Shown: positions 8,440 through 16,911, counted from the first letter of the stretch. The stretch is DNA of 64,000 nt from Aromatoleum toluolicum (GCF_012911005.2 NZ_WTVS01000290.1:28505-92504), one strand, 5' to 3'. A program made the numbers and translations. The notes: generated by a model not told the origin, from the sequence alone.

Positions 8440-9294
8440 TCAGTTCTTACGCTTGCTGTTCTGGATCATTTCGTTAATGGCGTCATTGGCGATGGTAGCC
8501 TTGAAGGTATCAACAAAATGCTCGATATATTCCGGGTGTTTCTTGTCCATTTTCGATATGTCGATATTGATGCAGATGAATCCGATCAAGCCGTACACAT
8601 CGTGAAAAATCGGGATCGTGGTGGACTTCACCGCGCGTCCGTCTTTCAGGGTGAGGTCGTAGCTCACAAACGAAGCACCACGCCCCTGGCCCTGCCCTTC
8701 GCCATAGCTGTAGTTCTTGATGAGCTGGATACCGAAGTTGGTATTCGTGTCGCCCAGCCTGCGGCCGGAAATGGGGTTCTGCACAGCCACAATCGAGCGC
8801 AGCGGGTTGCGCGTGTCGTGCAAGACGATCTCTACCGGCGTGCCCGCGAACGTCTGGCCAATGCCGTTCACGATGTCCGCATAGGACTGGAAGATGCGAT
8901 CCTTCTCCCGATCCACCTCCGACAGCGCCACATAGTCGGGCTGCTGGGTCAGCATGAGGTACTTGGCCTTGGTCGGCCCGTCCAGCAACAGGGTGACGTT
9001 GTTGGAGTTGCCCAGGTAGATCAAATCCGCCACGGCGCGCGGCGAGGGATGCTGAGAGAGGTAGTTGACCGCCTTCACGAACAATTCCCGATCCAGGTAT
9101 AGCGCCCCGGTGTCATCGGCGCGGATCGGGTAGAAGTCGTCGTAGGCGGCCAGTGCTTTACCGGGCAGAACCCTAAGATCAGGGGAAGGCGGGGCACGAA
9201 AGCCCAGCACATAAATGCTGATGGCTGCGATCAGTACGCCCGGCACAAAAACCGAAGCCAGACGTTTCCAGTTGATCGTTGAAATAATAGACAC
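8440..9294 (-). CDS. membrane protein with C-terminal YheO-like PAS domain
   Basis: The GTG start at 9294 follows GGGAGAGG and gives 284 residues: one membrane segment near residues 10-30, an extracytoplasmic or linker region of about 100 residues, and a C-terminal region resembling YheO-like PAS domains (VEIVLHDTRNPLRSIVAVQN, GRRLGD, DGRAVKSTTIPIFHD, IGFICINIDIS). YheO proteins usually carry a DNA-binding domain; here it is replaced by a membrane anchor. It is the first gene of a leftward operon with DUF1805 and the kinase, suggesting an input sensor. Confidence 0.7.
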   Translation of the reverse strand: MSIISTINWKRLASVFVPGVLIAAISIYVLGFRAPPSPDLRVLPGKALAAYDDFYPIRADDTGALYLDRELFVKAVNYLSQHPSPRAVADLIYLGNSNNVTLLLDGPTKAKYLMLTQQPDYVALSEVDREKDRIFQSYADIVNGIGQTFAGTPVEIVLHDTRNPLRSIVAVQNPISGRRLGDTNTNFGIQLIKNYSYGEGQGQGRGASFVSYDLTLKDGRAVKSTTIPIFHDVYGLIGFICINIDISKMDKKHPEYIEHFVDTFKATIANDAINEMIQNSKRKN

Positions 9295-9384
9295 GCGCGC
9301 CTCTCCCTGAATCCACCGATGAACCTCACATGATATTCGGGTTCTCGGCACCCCGGCAAACAGGGCGAGGCGTCTATGGCGCGG

Positions 9385-9597
9385 TCACTTTTTCCGTTTC
9401 TTCAGGTCGGTCTCGATGAGTCCCGAAATATAGGTGTTGGCAGGTATTTTCAGATCGTCGCACAAGTCCATCATGCGCTCGTGCAGCTCGGGGTCCATCC
9501 GCAGGGATACCGTTCGGCGGTCGCCATAATTGCGAGTTCTACGGCGTTTAGTTCCCTGCCCATCGGCCGACATCTCGGCGTCCTTTGGGTCGGTCAT
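9385..9597 (-). CDS. small ribbon-helix-helix-like protein
   Basis: A 70-residue basic protein with RRTVSLRMDPELHERMMDLCDDLKIPANTYISGLIE, a ribbon-helix-helix pattern (beta strand TVSLRM, then two helices). Such proteins act as repressors or relaxosome accessories. It lies alone between the signalling operon and the relaxase gene. The product may regulate transfer or bind near oriT. No partner toxin is visible. Confidence 0.7.
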   Translation of the reverse strand: MTDPKDAEMSADGQGTKRRRTRNYGDRRTVSLRMDPELHERMMDLCDDLKIPANTYISGLIETDLKKRKK

Positions 9598-9679
9598 GGC
9601 TTGTTCTTTAGCATAGTCAAAGGTTCATCACACAAGTCTAAGCCGACTTGCCTACTGGCGAAAGGCAGAACCAGCCGCC

Positions 9680-9699
9680 AACTTTCGCGCGCGAAAGTT
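9680..9699. promoter_or_regulatory. dispersed palindrome AACTTTCGCGCGCGAAAGTT
   Basis: A perfect 20-bp palindrome in the gap between the end of the relaxase gene and the ribbon-helix-helix gene. It is not followed by a T-run on either strand, so it is unlikely to be a simple terminator. Confidence 0.55.
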
Positions 9700-9738
9700 G
9701 GTTAAGGCCAGCGCGCGTAAGTTGACATTTTATAGGGA

Positions 9739-12624
9739 TTACCGTTGAACGTCACCGTTTCGCTGCGGCGACACCGGGCGTTCTCCCGCCTTGTCGGCCG
9801 TGATTGCCGTGGCCCGTTCGTGTTGCCGGAGCGTTTCCACCGCACTGGTCTTGTCTTGCTTCGCCGCCACCGCCTTGGCCGCCACCGCCTTGTCGTTGGT
9901 GTAGATGCGCAGCTCATGCGAGGCGCGCGTGGCCCCGACATAGAAGCTCCGATCCCCGAAGACCTTGGCCATGTTCTCCAGCGCCCGCTCCTGCTTCTTC
10001 TCGCTCTCGGTCTGAGGCGCTCGGATGTGGAAGATGGCCCGGTGCTGAGTCGCGCCCTGGGAGGCGTGAACCGTCTGCGCGTAGGCATGATCCCAATGCT
10101 TGTTGCGAGAGAGATCCACTTGGTGCAGTGACACATCCTTGCCTTGCTTCAGCTCCAGCGTCACCTTGTCCCCAGCCACAGCCGTGACGCGCGCCACCTC
10201 GCCGTTTTTGAACTCGCCTTCGTTTCGGGTGATACGGATCAGGTCGCCCTTGGCCAGCTCGCGGGTGTCGCGGTCGTACACCTCGATTTTGTTGTGCTTC
10301 TTCGGCTGCCATGCGATCACAGAGCCGTCTTCCTTCTGGAGCACCACAGTGCCATTGGGGGCATCCACGGCCGACACGCGCATGTATTCGCCCTTCTTGG
10401 CGTCGATCTGCTGGTAGTCCCGCCCGAAGCGCACCACGTCGCCGGCCTTGTAGTATTGCGCCTCCTTCTGCATGGCCCGCGTCCACCCCTTCGAGGTGTA
10501 GATTTCGCGTGTGTCCTCGGAGCGCGACAGTTCGCCCTGTTCCTTCAGCCCCTCGCGCACGCCGGCATTGATGGCCCGCCTGTCTTCGTTATAGGCGGTA
10601 ATGACGATGGTGCGCTCCCGCTCGGCCTTGTCGAGCTTCAAGATGTCCTGCACAACGGCCGCCACCAGGCGGCCCTTGTCGTCCTCGGACTTCTCGGGGA
10701 TTTCCCGGATCATCCCAGCCTTGTCCATGTACTCGAAGGCCCGTGCGTTGTTGGCCAGCTCCACTTGGGTGAGACGCTGCCCGTCCCCCAGGTTGTCGCG
10801 GCCGGTGATGATGTCCACGGCTTGCTTCAGGTCGGCGGTCTTCTGGCGGTTGATTTCGGTCATGTAGGCGGTTTCCATGCCGTCCCGCTGGGCCAGCTCG
10901 AAGGGCTTGCCGGCCTCTACACCCTGCAACTGGAGCGTGTCGCCCAGGTACACCACCTTGGCCCCGGCCTTTTCGGCCATGTGGTCGAGCTGGGCCTTCT
11001 GGCGCTGCGACAGGAAGGACGATTCATCCACGATCCAGACTTCCGCCTTGCGCTGGAAGTCGGGTGCGTACTGCTTGGCAAACTCGATGTCCTTCTGTAG
11101 CTGCCGCTCCTTGATCTGGAACATCGAGACGGTATCAGTAGCAATACCTGTCTCCCTAGCCAGCACCTTGCTGGCCGCCCCGGTCGGAGCCATGCCGCGC
11201 ACCGTGTAGCCCTGCTCCTGCGCCATTTCGCGCACGCCTTTGAGCATAGTGGTCTTACCCGTCCCGGCAAGGCCCTGCACCGCCACGTAACGATCTTCAG
11301 TGGTCAGTACCTTGCTGATGGCCTCCTTCTGGCCTTCGCTGTATTTGAAGCCCTGCCGGCCCTCGGCCTGCGCGATCCGCGCTGCCACCGCTTCCGGCTC
11401 CATCATCTTCGGCGTCTGGCCCTTCTGTGCGCGCACTTGGTCGAGTGCCCACATTTCGCTGCCCAGCATCTTCTTGGTCGTGTAGTTGCCGTCAGGCAAG
11501 GCCACCAGATCACCATCCTTCTCCAGCTTGTCGAAGGCCCGCTTCACCTCCGATGCCGATACGCGCCCTGCCCCGTGCTCGATGGCCGCCGCCATGAGGT
11601 CGTTCTTGGATACCACGGCCTCGCGCTCGATCAGGTGTGCGGCCGCAAAGGACATCGCCTCGCGCCCGGTGAGCTTGTCAGCGCGCACCACACCACCTTG
11701 CGCCCGTTGCGCGTCGGCCTTGGCCTGGATGGCGTCGAAGTCGATCCCGATGTCTTTGGCTCGTTCCTTCCAGCTCCCGATCAAGGCTTCATGATCCACG
11801 TCCACCTTGCGCGCTCTGGTCTTCAGCGTGGCGTCTTCCTTCTGCTGCGCGCTGGCATCGTCGATGTCCACGCCCTTGGCTTTCAGCGCCGCCTCTATTT
11901 CTGCCCGGCGCTGGCTGAAGTGCTCGATCTGCTCGCGGGTGATACCGGCAATCTCGAAGTTGCCTTTCTCGTCGGTGCGGCGAATGTCGTAGCCCAGCGC
12001 CTGGAGCCGGTCGGCCAGCTCGGACGTGTAGATGGCCCCGATAACGCGCTGGGCGTTGTAGATTTCTTCATTCGTCAGGGAGCGCCACTGCCCATCCTCC
12101 CGCTTGGTGGCGTTCATGATGACGGCGTGCGTATGCGTCTGCGGGTCGAGGTCGCGGCTTGTGTTATGCCGGAACATGGCCACAGTCACGTTGCCGGTCT
12201 GTACCGCTTCGGTCTTCCCGTCCACGGTTTGCCGCGTCCTGGCCAGCTCGGTTTCGATGTGGCTGAGTGCCTTCTTGACGGCCGCCTCATGCGCCTCCCG
12301 CACGTCCCGCTTGCCGTACACCTCGGCCATGAGAGAAACACTCTTGGGCGCGGAAAACGTCATGTCGGTGCCCGGCCGGTGCTCGCGTTCCTTCTCGCCG
12401 GTTTCCTCGTTCTTGACCCACTTGCCCAGCTCTTGGCCATCCACCTTTCCGTTCAACACCTCGAAGAAGGCTTGACGATCAATCTTGCCGGAAAGCCCAA
12501 GGTGTTCGGCCCCCTTGCCGAACCACTCGGAATGCTCCAAGCCCTCGTCCTGGGTGTAGTAGTTGTCAGCGGAAAAGTAGTGCAGTGCCTGCCCGGCGCT
12601 GCCCACGTTGTTCATGCTAATCAT
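9739..12624 (-). CDS. MobF relaxase-helicase (TrwC/TraI type)
   Basis: A 961-residue protein. The N-terminal relaxase has Tyr16 and the pair Tyr22-Tyr23 (HYFSADNYYTQD) and the metal-binding motif DPQTHTHAVIMN. A helicase follows with Walker A GLAGTGKTT, Walker B VDESSFLS, HASQGATQ and YVGATRA. It nicks oriT, stays linked to the 5' end and unwinds the transferred strand. The ATG at 12624 (MISMNNVGSA) has GGAGGA upstream and overlaps the previous stop. No TraI-like acetylation region follows, so it is closer to TrwC in size. Confidence 0.95.
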   Translation of the reverse strand: MISMNNVGSAGQALHYFSADNYYTQDEGLEHSEWFGKGAEHLGLSGKIDRQAFFEVLNGKVDGQELGKWVKNEETGEKEREHRPGTDMTFSAPKSVSLMAEVYGKRDVREAHEAAVKKALSHIETELARTRQTVDGKTEAVQTGNVTVAMFRHNTSRDLDPQTHTHAVIMNATKREDGQWRSLTNEEIYNAQRVIGAIYTSELADRLQALGYDIRRTDEKGNFEIAGITREQIEHFSQRRAEIEAALKAKGVDIDDASAQQKEDATLKTRARKVDVDHEALIGSWKERAKDIGIDFDAIQAKADAQRAQGGVVRADKLTGREAMSFAAAHLIEREAVVSKNDLMAAAIEHGAGRVSASEVKRAFDKLEKDGDLVALPDGNYTTKKMLGSEMWALDQVRAQKGQTPKMMEPEAVAARIAQAEGRQGFKYSEGQKEAISKVLTTEDRYVAVQGLAGTGKTTMLKGVREMAQEQGYTVRGMAPTGAASKVLARETGIATDTVSMFQIKERQLQKDIEFAKQYAPDFQRKAEVWIVDESSFLSQRQKAQLDHMAEKAGAKVVYLGDTLQLQGVEAGKPFELAQRDGMETAYMTEINRQKTADLKQAVDIITGRDNLGDGQRLTQVELANNARAFEYMDKAGMIREIPEKSEDDKGRLVAAVVQDILKLDKAERERTIVITAYNEDRRAINAGVREGLKEQGELSRSEDTREIYTSKGWTRAMQKEAQYYKAGDVVRFGRDYQQIDAKKGEYMRVSAVDAPNGTVVLQKEDGSVIAWQPKKHNKIEVYDRDTRELAKGDLIRITRNEGEFKNGEVARVTAVAGDKVTLELKQGKDVSLHQVDLSRNKHWDHAYAQTVHASQGATQHRAIFHIRAPQTESEKKQERALENMAKVFGDRSFYVGATRASHELRIYTNDKAVAAKAVAAKQDKTSAVETLRQHERATAITADKAGERPVSPQRNGDVQR

Positions 12625-13076
12625 CCCTGTCTTCCTCCCATTGCCGGCACGCTGAAAGCCTTGGTGATCGGTGCATAGCACACCCCCACAATCGCCGCGC
12701 AGCCCTGTGCCGTAGCCACCAGTTTGACGGCCTGATTGCCCCCAGCCAAGCGCACGCGCACCGCCACCCGCTCGGTGTAGTAGCGCATGTTCTGGCCCAT
12801 CGCCTTGTCGAACTTTTCAAGCGGTGGCGGCAGCTCAACGCCGGCCACCGTCACGGCTGGGTTGTCCGTTTTGAAGCTGAAACGGTCGCGGTACAGGTGA
12901 TAGCCCGGTGCGATGATGTACTCCAGCTCCACCACTCGCGCATCCACCCGGCGAGCCGACACCCGGAAGGCTTCATCAGGTTGCAGCAAGTCCGGCTCGG
13001 CCTGCACGGAAACGCAAAAAGCCGCCAAGCAGGCGGCCGCGACGGAATGTAGAAATGCCCGTCTCTGAGTTTTCAT
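12621..13076 (-). CDS. DsbD N-terminal (alpha) domain-like exported protein
   Basis: A 151-residue protein with signal peptide ending SVQA, then a domain like the periplasmic alpha domain of DsbD: LLQPDEAFRVSA, IAPGYHLYRDRFSF, and a CAAIVGVCYAP pair matching the CxxxxxC redox pair of DsbD-alpha. The domain passes electrons from DsbD to DsbC. Only this domain is present, so it may use the host DsbD. It lies between the coupling-protein and relaxase genes, overlapping the latter by 4 bp. Confidence 0.8.
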   Translation of the reverse strand: MKTQRRAFLHSVAAACLAAFCVSVQAEPDLLQPDEAFRVSARRVDARVVELEYIIAPGYHLYRDRFSFKTDNPAVTVAGVELPPPLEKFDKAMGQNMRYYTERVAVRVRLAGGNQAVKLVATAQGCAAIVGVCYAPITKAFSVPAMGGRQG

Positions 13077-13087
13077 TCGGTATCCTC

Positions 13088-15085
13088 CTATAGCGCATCC
13101 GCCAGCGGGTTGGGCTTCTTGCCCTGGCCGGCTGATTTCGCATCTGCATCATCTTTCGCGCGCGAAACCTTCTCGGCTGGCTTGATGATTTCGCCGGTTG
13201 CCTTGTCGATCACATCGCCATTTTCGTTGCGCATAACCTCCACCGTAGCCGGCGCGTCCATATCGTCGTCATCCAACATGTCGCCTTGCTCCGGCGCGGC
13301 CGGCTGCTGAACTTCAGCGGCGGACGGAGCGGGTGCCGGCGCTGCGGCCGCCGTGGTCGGCTTGAAGCTGATCGCAAAGCCGTCGCGCTCGATGAAGCCG
13401 TTGGCCTGTTTCTCTGTCGGCACGTAACCATACTTGACGCGGGCAATGGGATAGTCGCCCGGAACCAGCAGATAGCCGGTCATATCGGGCAACGTCAAAA
13501 TCTCCGATGTCAGCACAAGGTCGCGCATCTGTCGGCGCGCCATCACGCTCACGCCGTCACGCTGCGAGCTGAGGCCGTAGCTCAATGTTTCATCCTTTTC
13601 ATCCACCTCGGCCTGTCCCATCAATTCGGCCAACAGCTTCGCCGCAGCTCCATCCGTCACACGCAGCAGCAGCTTCGTTTGGCACCCGGAAATGATCGTC
13701 TTGGCCAGATCGTGCCCGTAGATTTCGTAGAGCTGGCTGAAGTCCTGCACGCCCAGCACCATGCACAAACCGTACTTCCGTGTGTTCGTCAGAGCCAGCT
13801 TCAGGATGTCGAGTTTTTGGAGTGTCGGCAGCTCGTCAATGCAAAACCAAAGCCGCTCGCGGTGGATCGGCTCCAAGTCAAGCACGGCCTTGATTGCCGT
13901 GTCGATCCACAACGACAGAACGGGCTTCAATGCCTCGCGCATCGCTTCCCGTGCTGTGATGAACATCCATGAATCGCCTTCTTCATGTACCCATTTTCGG
14001 ATGGAGAACGATTCGCCCTCATCTGGCAAAAACCGGAAGGCTTCAAGCTGGTTCTGAACAGTCATCTTGAGTGACATCCCCGTGCGCTCGGTCGTGGGAT
14101 CAACATAGGTTGCGCCCGCTGTCCCCTGCAACAATGCGTGCATGGCGTCCAGGTTGCTCTTGGCGATAGCGTTGTAGAGGTCGCGGTTCGTGCGGCGGCC
14201 CTCGCGCCCCAATACTGCAATCACGTCCTTTAGCACCATCCGGCCCGCAAGCGCCCAAAATGGATCGGACTCGGCCGGATCGGGGATCAGGCCGTTCGCC
14301 ATGTTGTCGAAGTGGTAGTCCTTGGCGATTTCGTTCCAGATGTTCCAGTTCGGGCTTCTGGAGTCCAGCGGGTTCATCAGGATGTCTTTGCCTTCACGGT
14401 AGAACGCCTGGGTGAACTCGCCGGTCGGGTCATACACGATCATCCGCTTGCCACGCGCCCGCACCTGTTTCATGAGTGCGAAAAACTGCTGTGACTTACC
14501 CGTACCCTGCGCGCCGGCAAACAGCGTATGCAGCGTCTCTGACTTCACGCGCATGGGCACGCCCGCAATCTCATAAGGGCTTGCCTCGTCGCGGTGTCGG
14601 ATCAGTCGCGCAAGCTCCTTTCCTTCCACCAGCTTGGCCCCGCGCAGTTGGTTGTCCTGCATCCGTTCACGGCCATAGCCCCACCAGTACAAAGAGATCA
14701 GAAACACCACACCGATGGAAGTCAGCAAGCCGAACATGCCGCCGTTGCGCAGCTTTCGCCAAGCATCTTCGGCCATGTCGTCGGTCAGCAAGGCAACCTC
14801 GGAAACTTCCATCTTGCGCAGCTCGCCGTTGACGTTCAGCTCCATCTTTCCGGCCGTCATGTAGAGCGCATCCCGCGTGTGCGCCAAGACGTTCCGCTCC
14901 AGCGCGTACTTTTCGTCTGCGGTAGTCGCATTCCAGAAGTACGCCGTCGTGACTGCCAGACCGGCCAAGATGGAAATCAGCACAACCGTCCAGATGGCCA
15001 CCACGAACAGCCTGGCTTGGTGCATCCACAACTCGGCCCCACGGGAGAAGCTACCGGCGCTTCCCTTTTCCTCTCTCTTTGCCAT
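13088..15085 (-). CDS. traD: type IV coupling protein (TraD/TrwB family)
   Basis: A 665-residue protein with two N-terminal membrane helices (about 22-46 and 105-127), a Walker A GAQGTGKSQ near residue 190, YDPTGEF, a Walker B-like LWFCIDELPTL near residue 415 and the conserved GCQTKLLLR. It is the hexameric pump linking the relaxosome to the channel. The last ~100 residues are acidic and Pro/Ala-rich, as in TraD tails that contact the relaxosome. It starts one base after the ribbon-helix-helix gene. Confidence 0.95.
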   Translation of the reverse strand: MAKREEKGSAGSFSRGAELWMHQARLFVVAIWTVVLISILAGLAVTTAYFWNATTADEKYALERNVLAHTRDALYMTAGKMELNVNGELRKMEVSEVALLTDDMAEDAWRKLRNGGMFGLLTSIGVVFLISLYWWGYGRERMQDNQLRGAKLVEGKELARLIRHRDEASPYEIAGVPMRVKSETLHTLFAGAQGTGKSQQFFALMKQVRARGKRMIVYDPTGEFTQAFYREGKDILMNPLDSRSPNWNIWNEIAKDYHFDNMANGLIPDPAESDPFWALAGRMVLKDVIAVLGREGRRTNRDLYNAIAKSNLDAMHALLQGTAGATYVDPTTERTGMSLKMTVQNQLEAFRFLPDEGESFSIRKWVHEEGDSWMFITAREAMREALKPVLSLWIDTAIKAVLDLEPIHRERLWFCIDELPTLQKLDILKLALTNTRKYGLCMVLGVQDFSQLYEIYGHDLAKTIISGCQTKLLLRVTDGAAAKLLAELMGQAEVDEKDETLSYGLSSQRDGVSVMARRQMRDLVLTSEILTLPDMTGYLLVPGDYPIARVKYGYVPTEKQANGFIERDGFAISFKPTTAAAAPAPAPSAAEVQQPAAPEQGDMLDDDDMDAPATVEVMRNENGDVIDKATGEIIKPAEKVSRAKDDADAKSAGQGKKPNPLADAL
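13153..13168. promoter_or_regulatory. dispersed palindrome CTTTCGCGCGCGAAAC
   Basis: A copy with a perfect 14-bp core inside the 3' end of traD, in the region encoding its acidic tail. Unlike most copies it is intragenic, close to the traD/dsbD-alpha junction. Confidence 0.45.
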
Positions 15086-15086
15086 T

Positions 15087-15464
15087 TCAGCCTCCTTTCA
15101 CTCGCTTGAGCTTTGCCTTCGCCTTGTTCTGCGCTTCGTACAACTGCTGCACGTCACGCGCCTCAACAATCGCCGCCAGCATGTACTCCGCAGTGAAGAC
15201 CGAAAGCCACAGTTCATCGGGAATCTCGACCTTTCCGCCACCCTGCCCGCCAGCGCGGATTTCATCGAGAAGGCGGCGCAGCCGCTGCTCGATGTCTTGC
15301 ACGTTTTCTGCGATCACGCCCTGCACCAGCGTTTGGCGCAAAAACTCGGAAATGCTGATTCCGTGCTCGTTTGCCTTGGTTCGATAGAACCCCGCCGTGT
15401 CCTCATCGAGTCGGATGTTGAACCGCTCGGTTGGGCCTTTCCCTGTTCCTTTCGCTCTCGGCAT
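15087..15464 (-). CDS. ribbon-helix-helix relaxosome accessory protein (TrwA/TraY-like role)
   Basis: A 125-residue protein with an N-terminal basic arm and ribbon-helix-helix (TERFNIRLDEDTAGFYRTKANEHGISISEFLRQTL), followed by a helical C-terminal part. The position beside oriT and before the coupling protein matches accessory proteins that bend oriT and repress their own operon. Two direct repeats, 22 bp apart, overlap its promoter and are good candidate binding sites. Confidence 0.75.
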   Translation of the reverse strand: MPRAKGTGKGPTERFNIRLDEDTAGFYRTKANEHGISISEFLRQTLVQGVIAENVQDIEQRLRRLLDEIRAGGQGGGKVEIPDELWLSVFTAEYMLAAIVEARDVQQLYEAQNKAKAKLKRVKGG

Positions 15465-15492
15465 TTTCCTTTACTCCATAAGGGTTTAGGCC

Positions 15493-15537
15493 ATTATAGC
15501 ATTTTCGGTGTCGCCGCGTTGTCTTTTCGGTGTCGCC
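15493..15537 (-). promoter_or_regulatory. promoter with two 14-bp direct repeats
   Basis: The minus strand has a perfect TATAAT -10 (15493-15498), 28 bases before the accessory gene. Directly upstream lie two copies of GGCGACACCGAAAA (15502-15515 and 15524-15537) with a 22-bp period, two helical turns. The -35 is weak. The arrangement suits autoregulation by the ribbon-helix-helix protein. Confidence 0.65.
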
Positions 15538-15776
15538 ACGCTAAAAGGCGCGCCACAGCGCGGCTTTTAGCACCGGCAACCATGTTGCGTGGTGTGTGAC
15601 CGTTCTTCCGGGGCGCGGGGCTTGCCCTGCGAGCTGGAAGAACGGTGCCGTTCTCTCCCCCAGGCCCTAGTGGAAGAAAACCGCGCATTTGGTAAAATGC
15701 AGCCGATCAGGGACGCAGCACGTCCCGCCAGATCAGGCAGGTTTTCCACTAGAACCCACAACGCGAGGTAAGAGCC
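15538..15776. other. candidate origin of transfer (oriT)
   Basis: Intergenic region between the accessory gene and a divergent gene, rich in inverted repeats: CTAAAAG arms at 15541-15570; an 11-bp perfect pair ACCGTTCTTCC/GGAAGAACGGT at 15599-15609 and 15636-15646; and CTAGTGGA...AAAACC (15667-15682) with its partner at 15740-15752. The layout resembles MobF oriTs. The nic site cannot be read with certainty; GCGTGGTGTGTGACC at 15587-15601, next to the 11-bp repeat, is one candidate. Confidence 0.6.
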
Positions 15777-16097
15777 ATGAGTAGTGAAACGACGAATCCG
15801 AAGTCAGGCCGCAAGGCCAAGACGCTGGATGAAGAAATCGCAGCACAACGCGAGAAGCTGCGGAAGCTGGAGGAACGACAGCGAGAGCAGCAGCGCAAGG
15901 AACGCGAGCGCAACCAGAAGGCAGTGATGGAACTCATCAAGACGGAACGGCTTGATGCGGTTCCATCTGATCTTTGGCGCGAAGCGATGCCAAAGATCAA
16001 GGCCCTTCTGGTAGTCGATGCAGCGAAACCGGCAGAGCCGGTGACGCCTGTTCAGACTGCGCCTGAAGTAGCAGCGACGGCCGAGGCCAGCCAGTGA
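15777..16097 (+). CDS. small coiled-coil protein next to oriT
   Basis: A 106-residue protein, divergent from the transfer genes. Residues 17-50 are an unbroken charged helix (TLDEEIAAQREKLRKLEERQREQQRKER in part), then a segment ending PKIKALLVV and an Ala/Pro-rich tail. It resembles mobilisation accessory proteins in size and charge, but I do not recognise a defined family. TAAAAT at about 15692 could be its -10. Its stop overlaps the start of the structured repeat. Confidence 0.65.
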   Translation: MSSETTNPKSGRKAKTLDEEIAAQREKLRKLEERQREQQRKERERNQKAVMELIKTERLDAVPSDLWREAMPKIKALLVVDAAKPAEPVTPVQTAPEVAATAEASQ

Positions 16098-16250
16098 GCG
16101 TTTTCCACAAATCCACAGGCCCCGGTGCCCTCGACCGGGGATACCCAAATATCCCAAAGGGAGAGGGTCGCGCCCGGTTTTCCACAAGAGACTTCTTGTG
16201 GAAAACTGGAAAAGCGCGAGGGCCTGTGGGGCTTGTGGGAAACGCGGCGG
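16098..16250. repeat. structured repeat element, copy A
   Basis: A ~150-nt region that can fold into nested stems: outer arms TTTTCCACAAATCCACAGGC (16101-16120) with their complement at 16218-16242; inner stem CCCTC/GAGGG; small hairpin GGGATA-TATCCC (16137-16154); and a 15-bp stem ending CCACAAG-CTTGTGG at 16174-16208. TTTTCCACA occurs repeatedly, one mismatch from a DnaA box. It starts at the end of the coiled-coil gene. A single-strand initiation site or structured RNA are both possible. Confidence 0.6.
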
Positions 16251-16371
16251 TTGCAGGAGAGACGGCCCGGAGTCCAGAGGCGCGCCTTTGGTCGGCTCCC
16301 CTCACGGGGAGACGAAACGGGTGGGGTTGGTTTTTGACTCACCCAGGGGCAGAAGGCTGCAAGCAGCGGAC

Positions 16372-16526
16372 GAGCGTTTTCCACAAATCCACAGGCCCCG
16401 TAGCCGTTGCCCGCGATACCTCAATATCGCAAGAGGCAACGGTCGCGCCCGCTTTTCCACAAGAAACCTCTTGTGGGAAAGCGGATCAGCGCGAGGGCCT
16501 GTGGAGCTTGTGGGAAACGCGGCGGT
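16372..16526. repeat. structured repeat element, copy B
   Basis: A second copy of the preceding element with the same orientation and length. Outer arms are nearly identical, but inner stems differ in sequence while still pairing: CCGTTGCC/GGCAACGG replaces CCCTC/GAGGG, GCGATA/TATCGC replaces GGGATA/TATCCC, and a G-C pair becomes C-G in the CCACAAG stem. Compensatory changes of this kind indicate selection for structure. The 120 bp between the copies has no gene. Confidence 0.6.
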
Positions 16527-16543
16527 TGATAGTGGCACGGTCT

Positions 16544-16669
16544 AGCGCCCGGAGGGCGCAAGCGAAAGGGATGTGCAAGGCTGCGCAGCAGTCCCCGCAA
16601 CGCGGGGATGAGCGCGAATGCGCGAACCTGGAGCAGCCCGGTCGGCCCGCAAAGCGGGACGATTCGCCC
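16544..16669. repeat. short intergenic repeat S, copy 1
   Basis: A 126-bp sequence recurring at 19997-20118. It contains the hairpins GCGCCCGGAGGGCGC and CCCCGCAACGCGGGG, and GCCCGCAAAGCGGG. The two copies differ mainly in hairpin loops and stem length. It ends about 20 bp before the small gene at 16690. Confidence 0.6.
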
Positions 16670-16689
16670 AACAACGGACGGTGAAGACG

Positions 16690-16911
16690 ATGGAGCAAAG
16701 CATCGGGAGCCAGGAGCTATACCAGCACCTGAAGACCCACGGACGCGCGGAAATTGACGGCTGGGCGATTAACGCGGACGGTGCGGAAATTTGGCTCACG
16801 AACCCCTACGGCATCGACGTGGGGTTCTACGCAAACAACGCGGAAGGATGCGCCGGCATCCTGGAGCGCATTTCAACTGACGATCACGAAAGGGAATGGG
16901 GCACGCTGTAG
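16690..16911 (+). CDS. hypothetical protein (73 aa)
   Basis: A 73-residue acidic protein starting MEQSIGSQELYQHLKTHG with a compact beta-rich centre (AEIDGWAINADGAEIWLTNPYGIDVGFY). I do not recognise a family. It lies on the plus strand just downstream of repeat S copy 1. A GTG nine bases upstream is an alternative start. Amino-acid composition is protein-like. Confidence 0.55.
   Translation: MEQSIGSQELYQHLKTHGRAEIDGWAINADGAEIWLTNPYGIDVGFYANNAEGCAGILERISTDDHEREWGTL

Noticed and set aside
9721..9750. TTGACA on the plus strand after the relaxase gene as a promoter
   Set aside because: No -10 box at the right distance and it would only transcribe antisense to the relaxase.
11437..12678. 413-codon plus-strand frame opposite the relaxase
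   Set aside because: Shadow of the relaxase gene, which has all catalytic motifs.
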